DNA of 64,000 nucleotides from Malania oleifera (taxonomy: Eukaryota > Streptophyta > Magnoliopsida > Santalales > Ximeniaceae), in contig NC_080420.1 in assembly GCF_029873635.1 (NCBI RefSeq), forward strand, positions 123,016,719-123,080,718, in the 5' to 3' direction. Position 1 is the first letter of the stretch. Every line of letters begins with the position of its first letter. Of the stretch, positions 1 to 9,127 are shown piece after piece. The notes under the pieces are model-generated. The model was not told the DNA's origin. It made no database searches and was given only the letters and a program-made list of their open reading frames with translations. The position numbers and the translations under genes are program-made.

Positions 1-1047
1 GGTAAAAATTACGGGGTTTTCACCTTACAGTTTTGGGGAAAAAGAGGGCGTCGGATTGCATCTATGGTTTCGTTGGAAAACTGTGGATATATTGTCAAGT
101 ATATTGTGTTATGGAGATGGCCGTACCTTGACTTGTTTTAAACTGTATTCTAAAAATCATGATTTTGTGATTATCAAATAAGTGTGGAATGAACTGTTTT
201 ATAAATATGCATTGAGTTGTGATATGCTGAAATGAGGTATAGGAACGTGTGTTCCGAATTGTCCAGGTTATGAAAGAGTATCCGACTCTATATCCAAGAG
301 TGTGAAATACCACTTGCAAATGGAAAAAGTTTCCGACTCTATATTCGAGGGCGTGAAATATCGCCTTTTATCGGTTGATCACTGAAGGGTGTGGATCCAC
401 CATATGTATCAGTACGATGCCATGGGAGCCTAGGGCTAGGCCATGTGCTGGGGATGCCGTGTAATATGGTCCGGCTTTGTGCCGAAGAGTGTGACGACAC
501 TGGGTTGATTGATTATGTGTGTGTTGAGAATTATACAAGATCTGTATTGTGGAAATACTGGAACTGAACTGTGTTATGTTTTATGTCACGATAACACTCA
601 TATTCCACACACCGATATAACCTGAATCTGCCTTACTAAGATGTGTCTCACCCCTATCATATGTATATGTTTTCAGGTCCTTCAAGTAATCGGAACTAGT
701 GTTCGTGTGTTGGGAGCGTGGTGGTCGGTTTACTGCGTAAAGTACTTGTGTAAGTACTTGGACTGTAACAGGGTTGTCGTTTTGGGTATTGCTGGCACCC
801 TGGGTTATGTTTTGTAATATGGAGCTTAGACTCTGTTTGTATAGACTCTGGTATAGTACGATGTATGTATGAAATAAACTTTTTCGTTGTGTATATGTTG
901 TGTATGTGAATGTGTATAGGGTGTACGGAAACCCCACGGGGTCGGACCCTCATTCATTATAGTATCATGTGTGTTTTGTATGATACAGGGACATGTTCGG
1001 TTACTACATCACACCCTGGGGCCCATTTCCGGGTTCAAGGCGTGATA
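1..1047 (+). mobile_element. 3' part of a Ty3/gypsy LTR (cut by window edge)
   Basis: Non-coding, AT-rich sequence that ends in GGCGTGATA. It is followed after a few bases by TGGTAT (1051-1056), the start of a tRNA-iMet primer-binding site. This is the usual end of a plus-strand chromovirus LTR. The left end lies outside the window. The PBS breaks off after six bases where the Cassandra-like sequence begins. No ORF here looks coding. It differs in sequence from the 3' LTR of element A, so it may belong to a different element. Confidence 0.6.
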
Positions 1048-1123
1048 GCTTGGTATAAGGCTTAGAAAGGATTAGATGTTACAACCCATATCAACAAAGT
1101 GCACCTTTCTTTTCAAGAGTCTT

Positions 1124-1200
1124 CCCATAAGAACTTCATGGTTAAGTATGCTTGGCTTGGAGTAATCTTGGGATGAGTGACCTTCTGGGAAGTTTTTTCA
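1124..1200 (+). promoter_or_regulatory. 5S-rRNA-like Pol III box in left Cassandra LTR
   Basis: The segment matches the 3' two-thirds of plant 5S rRNA: CATAAGAACTTCATGGTTAAG, GCTTGG, then GGATGAGTGACCTTCTGGGAA. This covers the internal control region (box A to box C) used by RNA polymerase III. It is diverged from a functional 5S gene and is part of the LTR rather than a 5S gene. Confidence 0.8.
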
Positions 1201-1546
1201 GGAAGTGTGTGAGTGAGGAAAAAACACACTGAAAAGGACACGTGTTGGTTTGTAGGGCTAGTCATTAGTCGGATAAGACCTGCCCCCTATTGTCTGGTCT
1301 AGATGGAGGAGAGACGCAGTGCTCCCTGGCAGACCCAGGTTGGGGCGCTACAAAATGGTCTCAGAGCAATTACCTAGTCGAAAGTGTGATGAGATTCACA
1401 TCGCCTGGGTTTGAAAATGTGGGTTCGCAACGAGGATGTTGTGTTTCGTAAGTGAGGGAGATTGTGATTCCCTGTGGAAGAAAGGCTTAAAAAGGATAAG
1501 ATGTTACTACCCATATTAACAAGGTGCACCTTTCTTTTCAAGAGCT

Positions 1547-1620
1547 TTCTCATAAGAACTCCACGGTTAAGTGTGCTTGGCTTGGAGTAATCTTAGGATG
1601 GGTGACATTTTGGGAAGTTT
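1547..1620 (+). promoter_or_regulatory. 5S-rRNA-like Pol III box in right Cassandra LTR
   Basis: Second copy of the 5S-like segment, with CTCCACGGTTAAG, GTGCTTGG and GGATGGGTGAC before TGGGAAGT. It is slightly closer to 5S rRNA than the left copy at box A and box C. Confidence 0.8.
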
Positions 1621-1781
1621 TCTCAGGAAGTGTGTGAGTGAGGACAAAACACACTGAAAATGACACATGTTGGTCCATGGGGCTAGTCATTAGTTTGATA
1701 AGGTCTGCCCTCCTATTGTTTGGTCTAGGTGGAGAATGAGAGACACAGTGATCCCTAGCAGACCCAGGTTGGGGCGTTACA

Positions 1782-2861
1782 GAATATTAGTTGATTCGAG
1801 AAAATAGAGGTAGTAATGAATTGGGTGAGACTGAGAAATGTTTAGGAGGTCGGAAGTTTTCTGGGTCTGGTAGGCTACTACCGACGCTTTGTAGATGGTT
1901 TTTCCAGATTATCGGATCCACTAACATGACTCACAAGGAAAAATGTGAGGTTTGAATGGACCGATAATTGTGAGCAAAGCTTCTCGGAGTTAAAACAGCA
2001 GCTGCTCACTGCACCGGTACTATCTATTCCATCAAGGGAGGATGGATTTGTTATATATAGTGATGCATCTTTGAAATGACTCAGATGTGTGTTAATATAG
2101 CATGGAAGAGTTATTGCCTATGCATCTCAACAGCTTAAAGAATATGAAAAGAACTACCCAGTACATGATTTGGAGTTAGCTGTCGTAATGTATGCTCTAA
2201 AGATCTGGAGGCATTACCTTTATGGTGGGAAATGCGAGATCTTCACTGATCATAAAAGTTTAAAGTATTTTTTCACACAGAAAGATTTGAATGAGACAAA
2301 GGAGATGACTAGAGCTCATTAAGGATTATGATTGCACCATTAGCTACCATCCAGGAAAAGCAAATGTGGTGGCTAATGCACTGAATCAAAAAGCAGTAGG
2401 AACATCGATGTTAGTAGTCGAGATTCAGCATCCGATACAGATGGACCTAGAGAGGTTAGGTGTGGACCTGGTAGACGAAGGGCACTAGACATTCATTGCC
2501 AACCTGATGATGCAACCTACGTTGCATGAGAGAATAAAAGTTGCACAGAGGAATGACGCATAGTTGGTAGAGTTGATAGAGAAAGTGCAGGACGATCATG
2601 GGAGGAGTTAAGTATATCAGATGATGGAGTCCTACGATTTCGTAACAAACTGTGCGTTCCTGCGGATGCTGAGATTAGGAAGGCTATCTTAGAGAAAGCT
2701 CACAGATCCCTGTACACAATTCATCTTGGCAGTACTAAAATGTGTCAGGATCTTCGAGAGTCTTTTTGGTGGAGTGATATGAAGAAGGAGATAGTTGAAT
2801 TTGTGCAGCAGTGTTTGACGTGCCAGTAGGTAAAGGCTGAGCACCAAAGGCCAGCAGGACA
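1782..2861 (+). pseudogene. Element A pol fragment: RT end, RNase H, integrase zinc finger
   Basis: Broken Ty3/gypsy polyprotein. Conceptual reading shows the RT/RNase H boundary ([19 protein letters not shown] near 1855-1910), the RNase H segments VIYSDAS and [19 protein letters not shown], then the integrase HHCC region with SLYTIHLGSTKM and CLTCQ. Several in-frame stops are present and gag, protease and most of RT are missing. The reading frame is interrupted at 2862 by a solo LTR and resumes at 7287. Sequence and domain order match Tekay-like chromoviruses. Confidence 0.85.
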
Positions 2862-2985
2862 TGTAATGGCCTGCTAAATTTTTTTTATATACATATAAAC
2901 TGAAGTTTACACTACTATGATTCCTGTTAATTTAAATCTAACTACAGCCTAAGCAACGAGAATCTGACTTCACATAAATCCATAA

Positions 2986-2986
2986 T

Positions 2987-3020
<34 letters not shown>

Positions 3021-3021
3021 C
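2986..3021. repeat. (CA)n(TA)n microsatellite
   Basis: A CA dinucleotide run passes directly into a TA run inside the solo LTR. Confidence 0.9.
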
Positions 3022-5079
3022 AATACAATACCAGAGTGCTAGATTATTCTCAAATTACACATATATAACTAAAATAGGCTACATAACAATACTCCCTTCC
3101 CCAAAAAGACTCACCCTACTAACAGGCCTGCATTGTAACCTCCTCTATCTGCAAGCCTGATCTGCTCGCTTAACTGGATCACCTGAAAAATATTAAACCA
3201 CTGGGATGAGACAAAGCTTAGTAAGACGAAATATGCTATTGCTAGTGTGTGGCAAGTGAGCTACATGCTAGTAAAAGCTGATTTAGAAAATACCATAAAT
3301 AACAAAACTAAGTCAAACATGTATATCTGTTACAATATAAATCATAACTATGTTGCTTAATATAAACTAATTTTCCTGAATGTTTATTCATAATACTGTT
3401 AATATCTATAGGTATGACTATTCTCTGTAAATCTGATAATACATATATATAATAACTGAAAAGATTCTCTAGATGGATAGCTGAAAGTCATGATTTAACC
3501 CCTCATGACAAGGTTGTGCGGCCCGAAGGCGGGATCTAACCTGGCTGGCCGATCAGGGTAAGTCAACTGAACTTCGACAGTCAGATCAGCCCCTCAACCC
3601 ATATCTGATGGGGAGCTTGTCCACAACATAGGCACAATCGACTTCTAAATACCACATACTGTCTGAGTAGTGGTTGCACTCTAAACTGAATATAGCTACG
3701 GTACCCTACTCTGTTGGCTGAATATGGTCCGTCAGGGTCTGATACTATATATATATATAACTGATATTTCTAAAATACTGCTTCTACCATGATAACATTA
3801 TATAAACTAATCTGAATAAACTATAATAACTGAATATCTGAGATATCTGCATAACTGAATAACTGAAATATTTGATTAGCTGTAACAACTGAATGTTATG
3901 GTTCTGTGGTTTGTATATCATAGTATTATGAAAATACTGTAAAATACAAGCTTCTGTACGCATACTGTAAATGTAACACCTCGAACCCTTAAACCCGGGT
4001 CCGGTGCGTTATACTTGATCATATCCTGATAAATCATAATCCATAACATACGCAGCGAAAAACATAATCATAATCTCCATATAACATAATACCAGAGTTT
4101 ACTAATTCTAACTATAATCCATAAATCACCTGCATTTCCTTAAATCTACATAACTCCCAAAACAATTCAGTATTTTCACAATCATTCCTTACTCAATAGC
4201 CTTTAAAACATAAAAACATAAAACTTAGATATTTACATTCTCCAAAATTATAGAAATATACCCTTTTCTTTTTCTATTCCCCAATAATGTTATAAAAACC
4301 TTGAGCTCTAAAAGCTCGATCTCGAGGAAATCCTGAAAAAGATAAATTCATATTCGAGTGAGACACTTCTTAGTAAGGAAGAAACCATATATTAAAACAG
4401 TGTGTGGCCAACATAAGTTTATATATATCATAATATTTAACATTTGAAAATCCTTAACATAATTTTTGAAATCGTTCCCTAATCCTAATCAAACACATGC
4501 AAATGTTTAACCCACGAGATTGCCCGAGGATAGGGGTGATTACCCGCCCATACAAGTAGCACCCCTCTGCTCTGATATTTAGGCAACCCAAAGGTCGCAG
4601 CTAAAGCATACCAGGGCACTCACCTTACTCAGTAAGCCCTCAAGTGATAAATTGATCTCGTAGTCACACAATTCATACAAAAGTTTACCGGTAAAGGCCC
4701 TAAGGATAGAGAAATCTACCCGTCCATACAAGTAGGTTCCCTCTGCCCTAGTACGTTATACAGCTACTGCCATATCTGTAGCTACTAGTGCACTCACCTT
4801 ACTCAGCAAACCCTTAGGAAAAAGGTACGCCTCGCCCAATCATAACATGTTTTACGTACATATATACTTCTAATATCATAATACATCATTCTTTTCTGTC
4901 ATTATACATTCATGCACATTCATTCCTGTTCATAACTTAACTTTGCATTTCGTTTCACTTTAAGTGACTCTTTCTCATTTGTATCATTCACATTACACAT
5001 TTCATTTCCATTCCATTCATTTCCCTTTTTATTTCATTTTCATTTCATACTCATTTTTATTTTAATTCATAAATACTCG

Positions 5080-5182
5080 CCATCTTTCCAACCGTGGTTG
5101 GTTAGCTTTGGTATCCTTTCAGTCGTGGTCGGCATCTTTCAGCCGTGATTGGTTAGTTTCGGCATCTTTTCAGTCGTGATTG
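5080..5182. repeat. Minisatellite in LTR (GCATCTTTCAGCCGTGATTG-like units)
   Basis: About four degenerate units of roughly 20-32 bp built around CATCTTTCAGYCGTGRTTGG. The block sits in the same LTR position as different tandem repeats in the sister LTRs at 38058-38281 and 45791-45900. Confidence 0.75.
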
Positions 5183-5880
5183 TTTCCATGATTGTATTAA
5201 CACTCATATGCAGCATATTTTATATATCATTTTCATACTCATTTCATTTTCTATATATCTTGCATCTCGTATATATAACATAATTCCACACAAAATTCTA
5301 TTTTACTAATGCCACACAATTTAGTAATAAAACTCATACACTGTTTGTAAAATAAGCTAACCAACATTTAATGTTTATATACTAAAAATACCTTTCATGT
5401 CTTACATAAATATTATGAAAATATTTTTCCACTTTTATCAGTTCATTTTCACACATACATATCTAATAAACAACCCTAAATTCGAAAAAAAATATAATTT
5501 AAACAATTGGCATTTTACCCATACTGCAACATATACACATACGTATAACACAATTTATTTTTCCATTAAATTCATAAAAATTCTAATTTAATATATATTG
5601 TTTCCCTTATCTAATTTCTTGAACTACGCCAATAGGGACTCCGAAAAATACCTGCGACGCTCACCCGGACCCTGAAATTAAATTCCTAATTCCAATAAAT
5701 TATTCATGAATAAAATATTATTTAAAATTTCCTAGAGTCATAATTCCCAAATAAATAATAATACCCTTAAATTTAGCTAAATTGTCAAATTTCTCAAATC
5801 TCACTCTCGCTTTGGAGTAGGATCTAGAAAATCCCAATTGAAAAATTACCTACGTCAAAATGACGACGACGACGACTAAT

Positions 5881-5890
5881 ACCACGTGGT
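5881..5890. promoter_or_regulatory. Palindromic G-box ACCACGTGGT in LTR
   Basis: A perfect 10-bp palindrome with a CACGTG core, followed by GTACCCGATCGTCGATTT. It is kept in the sister LTRs at 38982-38991 and 46611-46620. CACGTG is a known plant bZIP/bHLH binding core; any role here is inferred. Confidence 0.55.
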
Positions 5891-6135
5891 GGTACCCGAT
5901 CGTCGATTTAATCACATATTAACAGCAAAATTGAGAAAATGAGGAAAAATTACCTTTCCCCAAGAACAGTGCCTAAGCTGTTCCCATGAAAAATCTTCTC
6001 TAGTAGAAATGTCGACAGCGGAACTAGGATTCTAATGGCACCTTCCGTTTCCCGATCCGTCGCAAACTCATCGAATAATTGAGAGAAGGAGAGAGACCGA
6101 GACGGAGTTGCTGGCACGTAGAAATATTTTTCAGA

Positions 6136-6146
6136 GGGGGGGGGGG
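6136..6146. repeat. Poly-G run in LTR
   Basis: Eleven G in a row. The sister LTR at 44722-47205 has a 15-G run in the same place. Confidence 0.9.
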
Positions 6147-6218
6147 CGTGCAGCTCCTGTCTTTCTTCTTCTTTCTTCTTTCTTCTTTCTTCTTATCTCT
6201 CTGTCAATAACTTAACTT

Positions 6219-6221
<3 letters not shown>

Positions 6222-6268
<47 letters not shown>
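6222..6268. repeat. (TA)n microsatellite
   Basis: About 23 TA units near the U3 end of the minus-strand solo LTR. Confidence 0.95.
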
Positions 6269-6271
<3 letters not shown>

Positions 6272-7046
6272 TTAATTATTATTATTTTTAAATCCAATAC
6301 AATAATATTTAATTTAACAACTAGTTATTTAATTATTTAATTTATCTTAATTTAATTTAATTTCTTTAATTTTTATTTTTTTAATTTAATTTTTTTCTTT
6401 TTCCCACGTCATTCCTTTTATTTATTTATTTGTTATTTTATTTATTTTTTTTTCTAAATTATTTTAATCCTTTTAAATTTTCGGGTCTTTACAGTAAATC
6501 ATGGTATTATGAAAATTATATAAACCCTGTGCTAATCTAATATTAAACTCATGCCACACAACTAAATATCAATATTATCAGGCTCTGAAAACTGTCTGAA
6601 TAATAATTTTTTAAAAACATATGATTTGTACTTAATCATAATAGAATTGCCTAACATAACATATTTCTCTTATCTGATTCCTGCTAAAGTCCCCTACTGT
6701 GACAGGTCCTACACCCGCAGAGTTCCCCACTCAACACCTTGAAAACAACATTTACCATAACAAAATATCACTATTTCTTTTACTACTACATTTACTACAA
6801 CTGCTGGAAAGCCACATATTAAATAAAAGGCCTTACCTTGAATTTGAGATGAAATTCAACTTCGTCCCACCAACGATCCACTCTAGCAAACTTGGAGAGA
6901 ACCTTCCCAGGAGCGTCGTGGTGGCCTTAGATCATCGATCCGACGACTAACGGAGCCAGAATCAGAGAGAGAAGGGAGAGAAACCATAGAGGAGAGAGAA
7001 AAGGAAGATTTAGTTGAGAATTTCGCTAAAAATTCGAGATTAGGAC

Positions 7047-7252
7047 TATTTATACTCTGACCTTTGTCAACGAGTCACATCACCTCGTTGACGAGGTCAA
7101 AAAGGAGGTTCGTCGATGAATGCCTTCTCCTAGTTGATGAAATTCAGAAACTGGAAAAGCAATCTCTCGGTATTTCCTCGTCAATGAAACGTGCCTTCGT
7201 CAACGGGATCCTCTGTACCCTCATCGACAAGTCCCCTGTATTCGTCGACGAG
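7047..7252 (-). promoter_or_regulatory. LTR promoter: TATA box plus eight-unit palindrome array
   Basis: On the minus strand TATAAATA (7047-7054) lies 8 bp from the first of eight degenerate copies of TTCGTCGACGAA. Units start at 7063, 7084, 7109, 7130, 7177, 7196, 7220 and 7241, so spacing is 21, 25, 21, 47, 19, 24 and 21 bp. The 47-bp gap carries CTCTCGGTATTT (reverse of AAATACCGAGAG). The same layout recurs in four other LTRs of the window. Which protein binds it is unknown. Confidence 0.75.
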
Positions 7253-7286
7253 GCCCTGATTAAATTCCTTAGGTTATTATAGGACA

Positions 7287-8380
7287 GTTGCAGCCACTCC
7301 ACATCCCTGAGTGGAAGTGAGACCATATATCCATGGATTTCGTCATAGGTTTACCGTCGGCGCTATATGGTCAGAATGCTATCTGGGTGATTATTGACCG
7401 ACTGACGAAGATTGCCCACTTCCTACCTATTAAAGTTAGCTACCCTATGAACAGACAGACGTAGATCTACATTCAAGAGATAGTTCGACCCCATGGAAGG
7501 CCAGTATCTATAGTCTCAGACTGTGACCCACGTTTCACATCACAATTTTGGAGGAACTTGCAGGAGGCCTTGGGGCCTCAGTTATCATTCAGCATGACAT
7601 TTCATCTTCAGACTGATGGGCATATAGAGGGGATGATCCAGATACTTGAGGATATGCTGCGAGCATGCGTGCTGGATTTCGGGGGTAATTGGACCCAGTA
7701 TATGGCGCTGGTTGCATTCGTGTATAATAACAGCTATCAGGCCAGCATCGACATGACACCTTACAAGGCATTGTATGATAGGAGGTTCCATTCTACATTG
7801 TACTGGGATGAAATGGGTGAGAGGCAAGTCTTGAGACTAGAATTGGTGCAGCAAGCGTACGATAAAGTCCGACTAATTAAAGATAGAATCAGTGTAACTT
7901 AGAGTCGGATGAAAAGCTACATAGATACTCACCGCTGTGAATTGGAGTTTGAATTGGAAGATCAGGTGTTTTTAAAAGTAGTACCATTGAGATTTGGGAG
8001 GAAGGGTAAGCTGAGCTCTAGGTTTATTGACCCATTCGAGATACTTGAGAGAGTGAGTCTAGTCGCCTACATGCTAGCTTTACCACCAGCTCTATCGAGA
8101 ATACACGACATATTTTATGTTTCTATGTTAAGAAAATAAGTCTCAGATCCCTCCCACGTGATTAGTTACGAGGAGATAGAGCTCAGAGATACACTAGCAT
8201 ATGAGAAAACGCCAGTGCAGATTCTAGACAGAAAGGAACATGAATTGCATACTAAAAGAATTCCATTAGTAAAAGTCATGTGGAGGAATCATGTAGTAGA
8301 AGAGACCTCGTGGGAGTTGGATGACGAAATATGACAGAAATACTCGCACCTATTCGGTGGGATCGGTAGTAGTTAGAAAT
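7287..8380 (+). pseudogene. Element A pol fragment: integrase core and chromodomain
   Basis: Continuation of the pol of element A after the solo LTR. It shows the integrase core ([10 protein letters not shown], then SDCDPRFTSQFW where SDRDPRF is usual, then QTDGHIEGMIQILEDMLRA), the GKLSSRFIDPFEILERV segment and a C-terminal chromodomain-like stretch (PLVKVMWRNHVVEETSWELD, 8266-8325). In-frame stops near 7461, 7900, 8138 and 8332 kill it. The C-terminal chromodomain and domain order point to a Tekay-type chromovirus. Confidence 0.88.
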
Positions 8381-8651
8381 AATAAATTAGATTGAATCAG
8401 TAATGTTAAATTCAGTGCAATAGTTGAGGTATGAATTGTATGTTAGATTATAGGATAGATAGTGTTTTTGGTTTTGAGAGAGTTTTCTTCTATGTGTATA
8501 TTTGTAATCTCCCAAAACCCTGAATGTAACCATGATATTCCTCCGCTATAAGTAAGAGTAAGTAATAAAATAAGTAGTCAATTTTTCTTAGAGGATGATA
8601 TATAATACAGATAGCAAATTTCGAGGACGAAATTTTATAAGGAAGGAAGAA
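8381..8651 (+). other. 3' untranslated part and polypurine tract of element A
   Basis: Non-coding stretch between pol and the 3' LTR. It ends in the chromovirus motif TTTCGAGGACGAAATTT (8618-8634) and a purine run AAGGAAGGAAGAA directly before the LTR start. Element C has the same arrangement at 34734-34768. Confidence 0.75.
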
Positions 8652-8721
8652 TGTGAAGACCCAAAAATTATAATTATTAAAAAATAGAGAAGAAGGAGAA
8701 ATTTAAAGGGGCAAAACAGGG

Positions 8722-8916
8722 TTCGTCAACAAATGCCCTGGTTTTGTTGACGAACTCCCTAAAGGATTTGTGGATGAAGTTTAGTGTTTGTCAACAAAGA
8801 GATATCGAGAGGGGGTGTTTCAAACCCATTGGTTCGTCGACGAAATCCTTACCTTCGTCGACGAACTCCCTTCTTCACTTCGTCGACGAAGCCACATGTC
8901 AAGTTGTTTATAAATA
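8722..8916 (+). promoter_or_regulatory. LTR promoter: seven-unit palindrome array plus TATA
   Basis: Seven copies of a 12-bp palindrome start at 8722, 8743, 8767, 8787, 8833, 8854 and 8879 (spacing 21, 24, 20, 46, 21, 25). The last three are perfect TTCGTCGACGAA. The wide gap holds GAGATATCGAGAG. TATAAATA follows at 8909-8916, 18 bp after the last unit; the other arrays have 8 bp. Confidence 0.75.
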
Positions 8917-9127
8917 TGCGAAAAATCAAATTTTGGCGAGAAAACCTATATTCCACTATTTTTTTTCTCGAGAATTTTGGCTGCTCTAACTTCTCTCTAC
9001 AAATCTGGCCCCGTTTCTTCTTGGTTCGAAGATTAGAAGCTATAACGTTGATCCTGGGGAGATCTTTTATAACTTAGCCAGAGCATAATTTCAATTTGAG
9101 AAGTTGGGCACTATCCCAAAATCAGTG

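Larger units (their letters stand above)
1077..1781 (+). mobile_element. Cassandra-type TRIM retrotransposon
   Basis: Two direct repeats (1077-1352 and 1502-1781), each starting TGTTAC and ending TTACA or CTACA, flank about 150 bp of non-coding internal sequence. A primer-binding site, TGGTCTCAGAGC, lies at 1356-1367 just after the left LTR. Each LTR carries a 5S-rRNA-like segment, the hallmark of Cassandra TRIMs, which have no proteins of their own. No target-site duplication is seen (flanks TTAGA and GAATA). The stretch GGCTTARAAAGGAT lies upstream of both LTRs, so the left LTR may be preceded by the tail of another Cassandra internal region. Confidence 0.85.
3972..6493 (-). mobile_element. 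Solo LTR nested in a solo LTR (gypsy, TGTAAAGACCC family)
   Basis: A 2.5-kb unit starting TGTAACACC and ending GGGTCTTTACA, flanked by a perfect TSD GTAAA (3967-3971 and 6494-6498). A sister copy lies at 44722-47205, and a third at 26412-39504 has a minus-strand PBS beside its left end, which fixes the orientation as minus. There is no coding capacity. Internal landmarks shared with the sisters are a tandem-repeat block (5080-5182), a palindromic G-box (5881-5890), a G-run (6136-6146) and AT-rich sequence near the right end. Confidence 0.92.
2862..7281 (-). mobile_element. Solo LTR, gypsy family of element A (itself interrupted)
   Basis: Inserted in the integrase zinc-finger region of element A with a perfect 5-bp target-site duplication, GGACA (2857-2861 and 7282-7286). 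The left end is TGTAATGGCCTGC, matching the left end of the solo LTR at 9128. The right end is decayed to TTATA (expected TTACA). Read on the minus strand it contains TATAAATA next to a palindrome array, then the rest of the LTR. It is split by a second solo LTR at 3972-6493. A reverse-strand match to the 3' LTR of element A puts both in one family. No internal coding region remains. Confidence 0.85.

Noticed and set aside
1124-1620. Functional 5S rRNA genes
   Set aside because: Only part of 5S is present, with several changes in conserved boxes, and each lies within a Cassandra LTR.
7063-7252. CRISPR-like repeat array (regular repeats and spacers)
   Set aside because: Units are 12-bp degenerate palindromes in plant LTRs with related spacers across copies, so this is not a prokaryotic array.
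7558-8139. Intact integrase gene
   Set aside because: The open frames are pieces of element A pol separated by stops, with no complete domain set.
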